DNA of 64,000 nucleotides, taken from NCBI GenBank assembly GCA_018340375.1, contig JAFFJZ010000001.1, positions 58,148,001 to 58,212,000 of the forward strand. The letters run 5' to 3'. Positions 48,080-60,830 of the stretch are shown one piece after another. A model generated the notes under the pieces. That model worked only from the letters and a program-made list of their open reading frames with translations. It searched no databases and had not been told where the DNA came from. The first letter of the stretch is position 1; every line of letters begins with the position of its first letter. Source of the stretch: Gonatopus flavifemur. Its lineage: Eukaryota > Arthropoda > Insecta > Hymenoptera > Dryinidae. A program made the position numbers and the translations under genes.

Positions 48080-49790
48080 ACTGATTGTGATCAAAAAAAC
48101 CTAACAACCCAAACGCGTGTATTAGAATGAGCGATTTCATATCTTTATAGGGTACAACGTAGCCACATTACTAGGATCATAATACTAAAGAAAACTATTA
48201 CATTTGTTACAGTTCTAATTATATATATTCCGGAATTCGTAAAAATGTCATGCGAGAATTCCAATCTCTTTTACTCTGATGTACGTAATCTCTTATCCAC
48301 ATTTTGATTTTTTCATTAGTGGGTATTCAAATGCACCCAAAATAATCATAGATTTTATTGAACAATAAATTAACGTAGGAGAATATAAAACACAAGAAAG
48401 AATTGGAGTACGCAGAACTTGGTTGGAGGCAATTCATAACTACCTTGGACTCCAGCTCGTAACAAAGGACAAAAGAAAATCTTAAATGAATCTCGTGTAC
48501 TGTCTCATGTGTCAGTGTCTCGAATATCATATTTGAATACCATGTCTCGAAGGGAATGTAGCGCGATATGTATTTGCAGTTCCTACATGAAAGAAAACAT
48601 TACGCATTACGCTTCTGTATCTGCAATGGTAGGTAACGAATCGAGGTAGGGTAGGGATATGTATGAGTGCCGACAAAAGAAGCGTTCATGCGAGAACAAT
48701 GAGACTGTGAGACGCGAAAGATGCAACCAGTAGGGATCACCGGTTGCTTGCTTCTGTGTTGTTGTTGGTTGGTTGGCGACAATGAGATCAACCAGCTGCA
48801 GCAAGGTCGTTTCGTGTTGTCGGTACAAAGCAACGACCGCGCTTCGAGATGACTAACACTCTTAGACTCTTCAAATTTGTTTGCCCAATGATTCAACTCC
48901 AAAGCATCCTTGATCTATTCTCTTCAAATGATACAGCTGTACAAATGACTCACATCATCCTCCCAATAGTTTACTTCGAGAAACTGAATAATTATAAAAT
49001 CTAACCATACGTTATTTTAATACAAATCTGAAATGAATTACGTGTGCCAAAGGGATTCGTACGATTGGTCGCATCGATTATCATATCGCGCTCATAAATC
49101 ATAATTAAAGGCCAAGCTGGACTCGCTTCTGACTGGCTCATCGCTGATATCGCAATCGCATGAACCACGTGTAAAGTAAGTATCGTGAAATAAACAATAT
49201 GCGTTCAGAAACATAATATTTCACACTCCTGTGCGCATGATTCTATCCCGAGCGTTGCCAAGTGAGGTCAGGGAGGAAGCTTTGTTTATAAACTTCTCTT
49301 CTACGTTGATGAATGCATGAGATCCTGTATCGAGAATGTTCAAACTTTGACTACCTTTTCACCCATCCAAGTAGAATTTGAAGGAAGATGAGTATCGTCT
49401 TACACGATCGATTAAATAATTTTTCACTCAGTTACACACGTCTAATCGAATTTGGACAGTTCTAACGAATAAATTTTTAAGGGAGCGAGGAATGCTTTGG
49501 GATGTATAATAAACGACAGGGATACCAGAGGATATCTGTGGAATGCAGGTACACGAGAAGAGAAACAGTACAACAACACTTATTCAATTTCAATCCACGA
49601 TTTTTCACGATACTCATTTCGATTATGAATTCTCAAGTTTGACACGAAAACAAGTGTCATGTACTGACATGAAAGTCGTGGAGTGAGTTCACTGTCAGAT
49701 CAGGAGACAACGAGTACCTACACTCTCATCTGGCTTCATGTACTTCGGTGGCGCCAACGTGTCGGCCAGGTCTTGATCGGTAATGGCTAC
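48080..49790. other. Stretch without a supported gene
   Basis: Two overlapping minus frames (100 and 73 codons, 48600-48902) lie in a GC-richer patch containing an ACCAACCAACAACAAC-type repeat. There is no domain. Otherwise AT-rich. Confidence 0.35.
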
Positions 49791-49827
49791 ATACACACAC
49801 ACACACACACACACGCACGCGCGCGCA
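49791..49827 (+). repeat. (AC)n-(GC)n microsatellite
   Basis: About 12 AC units pass into CGCACGCGCGCGC. A pyrimidine-rich segment follows (TCTTTC/TCTCTC words to about 49890). Such alternating purine-pyrimidine tracts can adopt Z-DNA. Confidence 0.95.
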
Positions 49828-50180
49828 AACACGCTCTTCTTGTCTCTTTCTATCTCTCTCTCTTTCTCCCTCTATCTTCTTCCCTCTTCTTCACAGCTAC
49901 CAACGATTCAGGAGGCAGGCAAAGGGAATGGGCCGGCAGGTATGTGCATTTTTATGCGCTTATTTATGCCCACGCGTGTATGCACTAAAAATAATCTTGT
50001 ATGTATATCGAACGCCAAAGAGGATATCGGAGGTGGTGGTAGGATTGGAAAGTGGATGTATATGGATGGTGTCAAGCAAAAAATATTCAACTCATACATC
50101 TAAAGCATTCCGGTATCAGCCACCAATGTATGAGAAATTCTCTTTTCGTTTGGGACCGGAGTGTCCTTAGTGACCAGAAT

Positions 50181-50210
50181 CTTCTTCTTATTCTTCTTCT
50201 TCTCCTTCCC
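50181..50210 (+). repeat. (TTC)n repeat
   Basis: Interrupted CTT/TTC triplets in a pyrimidine-rich strand. Confidence 0.8.
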
Positions 50211-50943
50211 TCCGTGACTTGAGAATTCCGTTTGAATCGAATCGACTTTTCTCCCTCTCGTGTTTATTTATTTTATTATTATAAGGATAAAAAAACAGAA
50301 TTCGAAATTCTTTAACGACGATATATATATACCGCTGTAAAACTGAAGTGTATTATAAGCATTTTAATACTAGTTTAACATTTGTTAAAAAATATCTGCG
50401 TCCATGTCCAGGTTTAGTTTATACTACGCCTGTGCGCGCACGAAAGTTGCTGAACATACAGCTTGTCTCACAGGATATGCATTTCACCTCTCTTCGAGTT
50501 GGAATTTCAAACTTCTACCATAAAATTGCAAGGTTTTGTTGCGAATGTGATATGAATCTACTTCTCGAGACACAAACGCGCCGCAAAAATGTTGACTTCA
50601 AACCCATTCATCATGAGAAGTAGACTGAAAAGTTTTTCATCGCGGGGATAGATGTAAAATCTGTCTTGTAGCTGTGTTCCTCAGAACCATCATTTCACAT
50701 TACATTTTTTGAGGAAATGTCTCAATGAATGTTGGATAGAGTTGATATTGTGACTGCTCGAGTCTTTCGATATCATTTTACATATCCTATCACCTTCAAA
50801 TTCCAAATCAAATATATTCATGAATAATATCAATAATATATCACACAAGTTGAAAGACTGTCACAGAACTGGTACAAGACTTGCACAATTGGTCTATCGG
50901 ATTAATACCGGTTCTGAATCGGTAAAATCAACTCATATCCCGC

Positions 50944-50966
50944 ATATATATATATATATATATATG
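50944..50966 (+). repeat. (AT)n microsatellite
   Basis: About 11 uninterrupted AT units. Confidence 0.95.
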
Positions 50967-53465
50967 TAATATTCGTTGTACACGTGATCGAAATATTGTA
51001 AACTATCAATAACCTCGATGAAAGGTCCTTTCCCTTTCGATTTCATCATAACGACAAGACGAGGGTTAACAGATAATTTTACCAACTTTTCTCTATTTTT
51101 CATGAAGTAATTGCATATACTTTGTCATCAAATATATTCACATAACGAATAGCATGTTGAGATTGTTAAAAGACAATGAGGAATCAACTGAGGGGATGTT
51201 TTTTTGCGTAATCATCCCAATGTCAAACGTCCTGAAAATTCGAATACAATCTTGAACGGGATCTCGAGACAGGTCGTTTGAGATCATGACTCTTAATGTT
51301 ATATCACCAGGTCAGTATACCGATGAGCTAACATTCTAAATGCTAAATATGGCCAAGGTTATGAAGATGCCACTCGAAGATAGGAGATGGAAACTGAACA
51401 CTGTTTGAAACACAGTATGGACACTTCTCAAAAATTTCTATACGTGTGAAGAAAATAAAATCGTCTAGGTACAGAAGATTTGTGATTATCATCAGTGATA
51501 ATTCGGAAATTATATCAACTGTAATTGCTTTTCAACTTTCACTTTGAAATTTCATGTACACGAGGAGCAAGAACAGAAAACGATACATCTATACAATAAC
51601 CGAATGATCTCATACATTAAATTGATAAATATTGTTTTAAAGAATGGAATGTCAGCTGTCAGTCGAAGTGATCATGCGTGCATTCTGGCTTGAAGCACAA
51701 AGGATTGTTATTTACTCCGAAACGAGTTTTGATCCTGCGGAGAGGGGACCTGTGGTAAAAACTCGACTTACTGACCTACTTTGCTCAAAGAATGATTGGA
51801 CATACTTCATTCATGATATGTAAGTTGTGATGAAGTACATCTTCAGTTCAAGTGCAAGTTGAAAGGCACGATAAATCATTCCACCATAACATCGAATATA
51901 TCACGCCACAATCTCTTTGACATATCCTCTCTTTTACTATTTTATACATTTTCCTAATGATAACGCGAGATTAAAGCTCTTAGCCATGTTTCAACGTTGA
52001 ATATATATTCATTTCGTGATAGCCTATTTTGATGAATTCGTTTTCTTTAAATGCAAATGTTTTGTTCTCCGATAAATGTGATTTATGTCAAAAGAATGAA
52101 TTTCAAAGTCGTGGGTCTATGATATCAAATTATAAGATACAGTGTACCTAGTGCTATTGGTTATAATTAGTTTCACAATACAACATCATTCAAGTGACAG
52201 GTTCAAAGAGAAATGTAATACAAGAACAAAATGCATTAGAAATATTTAAAGTTCCATATAAGTAATAATTATCAAACTTCTTGCTCAATTCTATATCCGA
52301 TTCCACGTAATCGGCTGAACTGAATAATAAATTTTCTCAACAAATACCCATATTCTTGACATTTGGTTAATATTTTCACAACGAAAGTAAACGAAATAAA
52401 GATCCGGGTGAAATTAGTTCCGGGTCATGACATTGCCGTTCAATGGAGCGGAACAATTAGAGGGTAAAGCACCCTTATTTCACCGTTGACGGCTATCGAT
52501 GTTTGACTTGAAACAAAATACCGCTATCTTCCGACATGCGAATGGCGATTTGTGAGAAATTACAACCAGAGCCAAGGATTATTCATTCTGAATTTGAGTC
52601 GCTAATGGGTTGACTTGGAACTTACTTTGGTGGAGTAGTTAATACCGAACGAATGGTCGGCAAATGTACTCAACTGTTCCCATAACTGTAGCCAAACGAA
52701 CTAATTGGATGGTATGTATGTATACCCAATGGAACTATGTGCCACGCGTGAGTTTCTAGAATAAAACTTGGAATGAAGTATGAGAATCGAAATGTATTAC
52801 CCAATAATGTGATAAAAAATGATTGTCTGTAATCCACACGTGGTATTCGCTACTGCATTTGACTAGAGATGTATGATATTGATAGTTATTCGGTTACAAA
52901 GTTTTCCATAGAATGAACTTCGAGATAAGTTGAACAATATTTTATTCGACAATAATGGAATACCGATAAATTGAATATCTTGTCTCTGTAAACTGTACTA
53001 CACCACAATTTTTCAAAATATTGCAAAATATGTTTTCTATAGTTCACCATCCGTATTGAATATTCCATAAATCCCAACTACTCGTTCACAAAGTAGCTAT
53101 AGGATATAATTTTCTTCCTATACTTCAAAATTTATGATCGGATTTGTACATAAATGTCATATTTCACACCCTATGATACAATATACATGCTTTTTTTCGA
53201 TACTACAAATGAGAAAATAACCGAACAAAGATAATAATTCAGCCCCTTGGAAATAGAACAAACACACTCCCGGTGTGAAACGAGGCGAAGTTATACAACA
53301 TTTAGAAGAAAACAAAAGCAAACTAATTCCATTGGAAGGATTATTCTCGTTCGATACGCTTTGTTGCATAACGGAATTTGCAACTTTCGTTATATATATG
53401 TGTATAAGTATATATCCTTCGACCTCTGTCGACCTTTCCACGTCCTACGAAAGCCATCACCTTAC
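50967..53465. other. AT-rich stretch; possible intron of the minus-strand gene at its right end
   Basis: No gene is called. AACGAGTTTT and AAAACTCG form a small inverted pair at about 51724-51765. The segment 52405-52640 is less AT-rich without an open frame. On the minus strand just below 53466 the sequence would be intronic; ATTTTCTCATTTGTAG ending at 53203 is a plausible 3' splice site followed by about 16 open codons. Confidence 0.35.
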
Positions 53466-53671
53466 CTCGCCTTGCCTCGACTCGACTCGATCGCATCCTC
53501 GAAGGCCGTGACGATGGTCGAAACGATCATCACGAACCGAGCAAGGCTCTCTCGACCAATGAAGTAGAGGTTGAAGAGGACTATGCGCGTGCGATCGTCG
53601 TTTCGTTGCGTGGGTGAGAGCGCCGACAAGACCCTCTTCATATATGGAGACGAGTCAGAGTCGGAGGGCAT
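53466..53671 (-). CDS. Candidate first coding exon with strong donor site
   Basis: On the minus strand an ATG at 53671 (A at -3) opens about 69 codons. The same frame has an in-frame TGA about 50 nt upstream, so this is the first Met. At 53466/53465 the sequence reads GGCGAG|GTAAGG, an excellent 5' splice site in codon phase 2; without splicing the frame stops one codon later. The product starts acidic and Ser-rich, has an Arg/Asp-rich middle and then two hydrophobic patches (about residues 30-38 and 45-57) that could be membrane-associated. Local GC is clearly above the flanks. No family is recognised. A possible acceptor lies at 53203, giving a short terminal exon. The CTCGACTCGACTCGAT run in the plus strand is a caution that simple repetition contributes to the open frame. 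Confidence 0.35.
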
Positions 53672-56600
53672 GATGCGCCATTTATTTACGACTTTGTATG
53701 TACGAACGTATCACTCCTTGTCTCTTTTCGTTTCTCCCTCTTTTTAATCGTAACTCCCTCGCTCTGTACCTTATGTATCGAACCTCGATCATTAGCGTAC
53801 ACGCTTATGTTCAGCCGGATAGCGCTTCGGCCCACGGAGAGCAAGAGCTTTTACCTTTTAATTCAAGCTCGTGAGATATATACGTATAATACGTACACGT
53901 AGTATATATCAGATAAAAAAAACCGAATATGCGAGGTATACTCTTGGCGTATATGTATATATCTATATGAGTATACAATACGATTCTGGTTACCAATTAT
54001 ATTCGAAAATGATCGGCGTCAATAATTAAGGTGTCTAATCGCGATATACAGGGCGATATTTCAAGACCGATGTGCAGTATTTGAGAATTCCCTTAATTTC
54101 AACCTTTGACATAAATTTGAGAGTATAGCAAGAATTATTGATACATAAACACTGAACAATCCATTATTTGATTCTTCGTTTTTATGTTCAATTCTATTGT
54201 TCGAATCTAAATCTTCCCGTTAATTATTTCGAGGAACGTTTTGGGCGCAAAACTTCAGGCCGATTACACCATTCTTTCAAGCGGTATCACATTCGTTCCG
54301 TCAATTTGACTAATTGATGGAGAAATAATTACAAGAGAATGGAGTAATGAAAATCTCAAGTGTGTACAGTGGGAGAGTATAATACATTGTATAATTACTG
54401 TACAATGCGCGCAATGGATTTATAATGTTGCAATATTCCAGCAGTCATGACCAATGCGTTCCCACGGTTCTTAACATCAATGAAAGACTCGGGAGAGTGG
54501 AAAATCTTCAACGGAAACGTGCAGACTTCCGCTCTATGATTTGCCTAGATCACGAGTATTTGCATGAAAAATCAAATCGTTCTTCTTCTTCTTCTTTTCC
54601 GTACTCGTACGTTCGGTTGGTTCAGGGCAGGATGTTTCACATCGAACGTCGATGTTTCGGCAAATGCTATTCAAATTTGGAGGTATGAATTTTGAAATAC
54701 TCTCCAGGGGAATATCGGAAGAATAACCAAGATGCGTATTCATAATTGGAAAGCTTGAAACAGTATGATTAATTTGATCCAATTTGATACAAATGCATGC
54801 TCTTACGAAGAAAGGAAACTAATACATCACGTATCGATATTCCTGGAAATATTCACTCATCAATCAATGAATTAACTTGCTCCGATGCAAAATGGTATAT
54901 CCGATAGGTAAGATATGTGAGGTTGATGGCATGGTAGATTGGACTATCTGACAGGTATCATTTACCGTGTACCTACGCAGGTAAACATATACGTGGATGC
55001 GCATTCAACACCGCCGAGGTGTATTATACAGCAATTGCCAGTTTACACCTTCCATGATATGCCGTCCCACACAACACAAAATGTTTCAAGAAACTTTCAA
55101 ATGTAAGTTGGATGAAATATCGTTAGACTTTCAGAATATTGCTTGGGTAAAATCGAGTCTATTGAAAAATGATTCTTGCGCTTGGCTTCATGAATAAAAC
55201 ATTTTTCAAGAAATTTCTTTGAAGATTTTCAAATGATAATACGGTTTTATATTTTGAGAGTATTTTTTAAAATATTAATTCCATCAAACTGTATCAATTA
55301 TCCTTGTTTTATATTCATTTATTCATATATTTTATTAAATTACATGTAAATTGTTCTTTAAAAAATTACTGTACAGATTACCGTAACTTTAGAACATCGT
55401 GTCATCATAGAACGTTTTGTAAAATGCAAAAATTGTCATTAAATATACGTGAAAAATGATCGAGTGATCGATATTATGAAATTCCAAAAGATATCGCAGT
55501 CAGCTTCATTCATCTTCACGTATCACACAGAATACGAAGTATCGTTCCCTCGCTTGTTAATAAAAATTCTATAATGTCATTCTGTCTCGACTTCACGGTA
55601 ATTTGAACGTTAATTTTCAATAAAGTATTCATTCTGACTACGTAGGTAACACAAGTTATCTTGCAATTTCTCTTGATAAAGTTTCTTTTTTATTCAACTC
55701 ATTAATCAAAGTGATAATTCAGCGATCTTGCGGTGAAATCTACATTTAGGATTCAATTTCTGTATCAACCACCCCATCACGAGGGGAGAAACTGCATTTA
55801 GAATTTTTGACAGTGTTTTTTTCTTCAAAAATCTCCTCCCTAGGAATTACCATCTGGTTTCAGCTTTGATATCATCAATTTCATCAGAGTCAATCGAAAT
55901 TACTTTCGATTTTGCTGTTCAGTTGATTTCTTCGCGTCATTGAACTGAGTAGGAAATTAATCAATGCCATGTCATGAAATTTTGAATAACTCTTTCAACT
56001 TGGAAATTCCATTCGATGAGTAAACCTCATGGAAGTGAAATCAGAATACACCTTGGTATCGTGTGGGCTCAAGGTATATCGTATTCAATCTGTTTTCAAC
56101 TGGGACCCATGTTGCAGACTTCAAGGATATGAAAACAGGATGAGAAATACGATTATTTAATACGACTAGAAATCAATTCCAACTCCAAAGAGTGGAAAAA
56201 ACTGAAATGAGACTGAAATTACGAAACTTTGATGGAAGTTGGCATAAAAAGGGAGATTCCGATCACAGGAGTTTATATTGTTTTTTTCATTTGTGGAGAA
56301 TGTAGATTGAATGGATGAAAGTATACCGCGGAGTATAGTTACAATCGCACTTGGTAATTAATCAATTTTTCTTATCAAAGTTATTAAAACTTCAATGACA
56401 AGTTGATGAAAAGTGGCATGCTTTGAAATTGATAGCTTTGTATAAAGTTCAATTGATTTTGTTACCTTCGCGCATAGACAAAATCGAACACTTCATATTT
56501 GGAAAAAATGGTGATAAAATACCTTTTGGTTTCGCGATTAGATTTATCGTCATCGAAAAACAATTAGTGAAGGCTGTGTTCCATAATCAATAACAAAGGA

Positions 56601-59291
56601 AGAAACAAAAGGATTATAATTTTCACAAGACATTAATTGGAAACCAAATGAAATACATGTACAGCAAACAATGAATCCCCAAGAATAGAATCATACAATC
56701 CCAGCCTAATGAAGATATTTTACAAAACATAATACATAAAACAAACGTGACACGACGGTATTGTCATTCAAGCGGCTAAAATATGATTTTAAGATGATAG
56801 ATACCTAGTTTCATTGAAAGAGTAGGGAATAGTGTTGAGATCGTGTTAACGCCATTCTCTGTATATGTAGGTTCACACCGTACCGACAGTGGTGTTGATT
56901 TTTAATACCGGATTTGTTCCTTTTTTTTTCAACCATCTAGACCCCATTATTCCGGTATAATTTCACACACTTGTCTTCGCATTGTGTATTCTCCCAAGTT
57001 TCATCAGTAATAGACCACACGGTGCATGTGAACAACCGTTTACATTACACACTGTGTTCACGACAAATGCTCTTGGCGTACACGCACATTGTATACCATG
57101 TTATGTGAGTATTGTCTTCGGTAAGACAGCGTAATTTATCGTAATCGCTTTTGATGTGCTGGTGCCGTCAAACGAACGTTTCAATGAATGAACCTGTACA
57201 AAGATTTATTTTTTATACACGCAGCTGTATGGAGTTGTTACATACGCCGAGGATTTTATTGCCAAGAATTATCGTATCCGTACCGTGAATGTGGGATGTA
57301 CTCTTTAATTATGATATTGTATAACACTGTACGTTATGCCAATACTCAATTCAAACTTCGATTTGATTTATCGCGTTTCATTTTTGATCATTCAGATATT
57401 TAGGAAACGTTTCGGAAGAGGAAGAAAAAGAACAAAACAGAAATCGTTTGATCATCGATGATTCAGAGATTATGTCACAACGAACGGTACAAATTTAAGG
57501 TGTGAAAGAGATGTATCGATGCGATTAGAAGAAACATTGTGGAAACCTGTAAAAGAGAGGAAATGAGGAAAGGAGGTAGATAAGAATTAGAAGAGACAGG
57601 GGGACGAGGGTGGAAACAGGATAGTCAAGTGAATATAAGCAAGATACTCTTATGGGCGGAAAGTTGCGGGCGAGAAACAACATTCCAATCCCCGGACAAC
57701 TGTGCAACGAAGCCTTCACCTCCTATCTTCATTGTACCTTCTCTTCATATATACTCTCCCACTTGTCTCCTTGAACTTAGCGAATATGGTGTAGGGAAAT
57801 AAGCGCGATCGTGACCCAATCGACGACTCTCTGCTCGACAAAAAAACTCCTTTGAAAAATGAATCATCCATTTAAAATCGATTCCATTTCCAAACCCTAT
57901 TATTTCACACGATAATGAAGAGACGAGTAAATAAATTATACGTTATTTCAAGATTAATAATCAAACTCTTTATTGCTTTATTGTTCCCTATATAATTATA
58001 TTATTATATTTTTCTTACGGTTTATTGCGAACAGTTCGAATGGTAATCTATCGTGATGACTGATTATTGTTGATACTCCGTACCAGAATTGTAAGCCAAA
58101 CATTCTAGATAATGGATAATCAGAGAAAAATACGTAAAGGAAATGAAAGTAATTTTAGAAAGTGAGTTGAAAAACACCCCATGACACTGCGAGCCTCATT
58201 AAAATACTTTTCAACCGTCCCAAAGAATGATCTTAGCATTATTATAATAATGTTTCTTCAAGTTCTCAAATGAATTTGTTCAAAGATCAAGGTTCAAGTT
58301 CGTGTTCAAAAGTGACAGTTAATAAGAAGAAGAGGAAGAATAACAATAAGGAAAATAAGAAGAGGAGGGAACAGAATCTGATCAATAACGAGAAGATGAA
58401 GAAGTATGCAAACCTCGCTCTGATAATCAAAAAGTTTCACCACACGACAACGGAAGTAAATAATAGATCGAACTTTCGTTTCGTTAGGAACGGCGAAGAA
58501 CCAAGGTTCTCGGGACACGATCGAGTATATACACCTTTGAGTATTTGAGAATTTCGATCTCATTGTATACTGAAATTCGGCCTTGAACAGAATTATTTGC
58601 GGGTGTTACGTAACCGCTTTCGCAATGGCTTTTACTCGAATCATTGTTGGTTTATTATTCATCTCAAAGAAAACATAGAAAGAGCAAGAGAAAGAAAAGA
58701 GAATACCAAATCGAACTCCTTGCGATTCCAAATGTCCTGTTTGTTCCTGACTTTATTATGCTCGACTGGACATGAACGAGAAGAATAAAAATACATGCGG
58801 GCAAACTACTTCTTACTCCTCGTTTCATTTCAAAGAGTTCCAAAACTGATTTGAGGTTGATGTATGTGTATCGCCGAAGGTTACTTTCCTCGTTCATCAT
58901 ATCATAGCGATGGATGAGTGAAAAGCAATGAACAAAAAGAGGAAAAAAGTTGTTGGTTTCAAAATTCCTCAACGTCTGCCACAAGGTACGTGACGAAGCT
59001 GACGATATCCTTTTTCAAGGTTATCGGCATTTAACGATCAATCCAACAAAAATGTATCCTTCCGAGAATAAAAATTATTGAACAAACATTGTTGAACGTA
59101 TTCCTCCACATGGATAGATATACGAGAATTGTAATGACGGTACGTATAAAGATAAAAATATCAATTGCCTCGATTACGAGATTTTTCTTCCATCCCTCGA
59201 TGCGATGAAACGAATCGAATGTATTCGTGTCGATTATAGTAAAGTAGCTTATACATCTATACCGAAGCATGTCACAATACTAGACATGCGT
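53672..59291. other. Stretch without a supported gene
   Basis: (TTC)n lies at 54580-54600 and an A/G-rich segment at 58323-58380, the latter giving Lys/Asn/Glu-rich frames on the plus strand by composition. Frames near 54425-54782 and 58664-58984 (up to 106 codons) have no recognisable motif. The section 55200-56700 is AT-rich with essentially no open frame over 60 codons on either strand. Confidence 0.4.
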
Positions 59292-59540
59292 TTATCTTCG
59301 GCACATTCCAATAACAAGAAGCCAGGCTTCTTCGAGTCCAGCTGCCAGCATCTTGTCTCTTCTCCACGAGTCAATGAGTTGGAATGTCTGCCGACTAGTT
59401 ATCTGAACGTTGGGTGCCACGGCATTGAATGTCAGGGACGACGACGATGTTGCTACGTGCATGCTGGGTAAGAGAGGTGCTAGGAGTCGTTTAACTACCG
59501 CATCATCAAATTCATCACGCGGGGCATGTTCATCGTACAT
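59292..59540 (-). CDS. Candidate 82-codon open frame, complete, in a GC-richer island
   Basis: ATG at 59540 in AAAATG context; the stop TAA is at 59294-59292. The product begins acidic (Asp/Glu-rich), has a Thr/Ser run near residue 31, then an amphipathic segment ending Leu/Trp-rich and a basic Arg-Arg terminus. Inside the frame, CCTCTCTTACCCAG at about 59466 is a good 3' splice-site match, so the real exon could start there instead. The last third faintly resembles helix A of a globin (L-I-D-S-W followed by a Gly and aliphatic residues), but spacing differs by two residues and no other globin landmark is present, so I do not assign it. The plus strand is also open here (88 codons, Cys-rich at its end, with CTGG|GTAAGA at about 59466), so strand is uncertain. 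Confidence 0.25.
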   Translation of the reverse strand: MYDEHAPRDEFDDAVVKRLLAPLLPSMHVATSSSSLTFNAVAPNVQITSRQTFQLIDSWRRDKMLAAGLEEAWLLVIGMCRR

Positions 59541-60478
59541 TTTATCTTACCATATTTTCACCAAATTTCCAAATATTTCGAAAGTGAGGATAGGAAAATA
59601 CTTGTTTACCAATCCATTCTCTTAATAGAAAACAAACAATTATCTAAACGAAAAATACTAATGTGTCTTGTAACCGGTGCATTACTTGACTATCTTATTT
59701 ATGAGTATATTCGTTTTCAACCTCCGATGTGTCCAACTTTCCAATAGAAAATTAGAAGAAAGTTCGATGGTTTGTAAGAAAATATAAAAACGAGCCTCAA
59801 ATTCCAAGATATATTTTCATTTCATTCGAACGGAATGGTGAGAAATTATGAGTCATCGAAGCAAGGATTCATGTACTTTTCCACAACATATGTTACAACA
59901 TGTGTAGAACCTGAGTTATCGTCGAGGACTGATTTGCAAATCATAACAGGTAGTTGCTGATACACGTAGAGGCTACCCTGACATACCCTGATAATATAAT
60001 TCATAAATACAATTATAGAATAACGGTGATAGTAAGATACCGAGAGATGTTGATACTTCGTTGCACGTGCATATTTCACGTATAATGTATCCGAAGAAGA
60101 AACTGTGTAATGTCAAAGATCTAGATTGAAGTAGAAAATTACTGTTTCTGCGATTTTCATCTGAATTGGAGTTGCAAACGAGCGATGCATGTATTTCATT
60201 AAAATACATATAATTTGTTGGAATAAGTAAGTTCTTACTCCAGTTTTGATCTCCATCCAACAAGGGTTTTGGATCGAGGAATATACAAGTCGTGATAAAA
60301 TGATACATTTCATTATTCGAAAGTATAATCTTCCTCCAATATTTGATGGAACAATAAAATCTTGTGGACAAGATAAAAGAAATATTTCACAGTCTCATGG
60401 CGTGACATTGTTTCTCATCAAAGCTTATCTGTACGTATTATCCAAGCGTTCATGCACGAGTCGAGAGGAAAAGAATGA

Positions 60479-60830
60479 GTGAAAAGCAATAGAGCAGGGT
60501 ACGTCGAGAGTACGTTGCGGTCGCAACAGTCAGGGGCACATTCTATTCTCCTTGAGGCTCCATATTTATTTACAACACAGTTCTGTTGTGTGTCACAGCC
60601 TATCGTTGCCTCCTACAGCTCTTGGACTGTGCCAACCAGCCAGTCATCTAGACGCTCGAACTATAACGAGTGCCAAGCTCAGTCAGAGATCGTCACCTCT
60701 CGTGACCTACGCCACAGAAAAGACTGTCTATCTCGTACCGTACAATATGGAAGCTCGGATCCGAGGAGAGTTGGCCGTGGTCACGTTCTTCGGATATATG
60801 CGAAGTGAAATGGGGTGAATACCGACGGTA
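60479..60830 (+). CDS. Possible coding or promoter island, unassigned
   Basis: This GC-richer segment has two overlapping open plus frames of 109 and 88 codons, both lacking an ATG at their start, so if coding it is an internal or terminal exon. One ends in a mixed hydrophobic/charged tail. The minus strand has no frame of similar length. No family is recognised. TCAGTC at about 60687 matches the arthropod initiator consensus, so promoter sequence is an alternative explanation. No clear acceptor is seen at the left edge. Confidence 0.2.

Noticed and set aside
49683..50103. Overlapping plus frames across the (AC)n repeat as genes
   Set aside because: They consist largely of translated simple repeats (Thr-His and Leu-Ser runs) and compete with each other in different registers.
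59292..59380. Globin helix-A resemblance
   Set aside because: Only a few residues agree, the Trp-to-Gly spacing is two residues short and no histidine landmarks follow.
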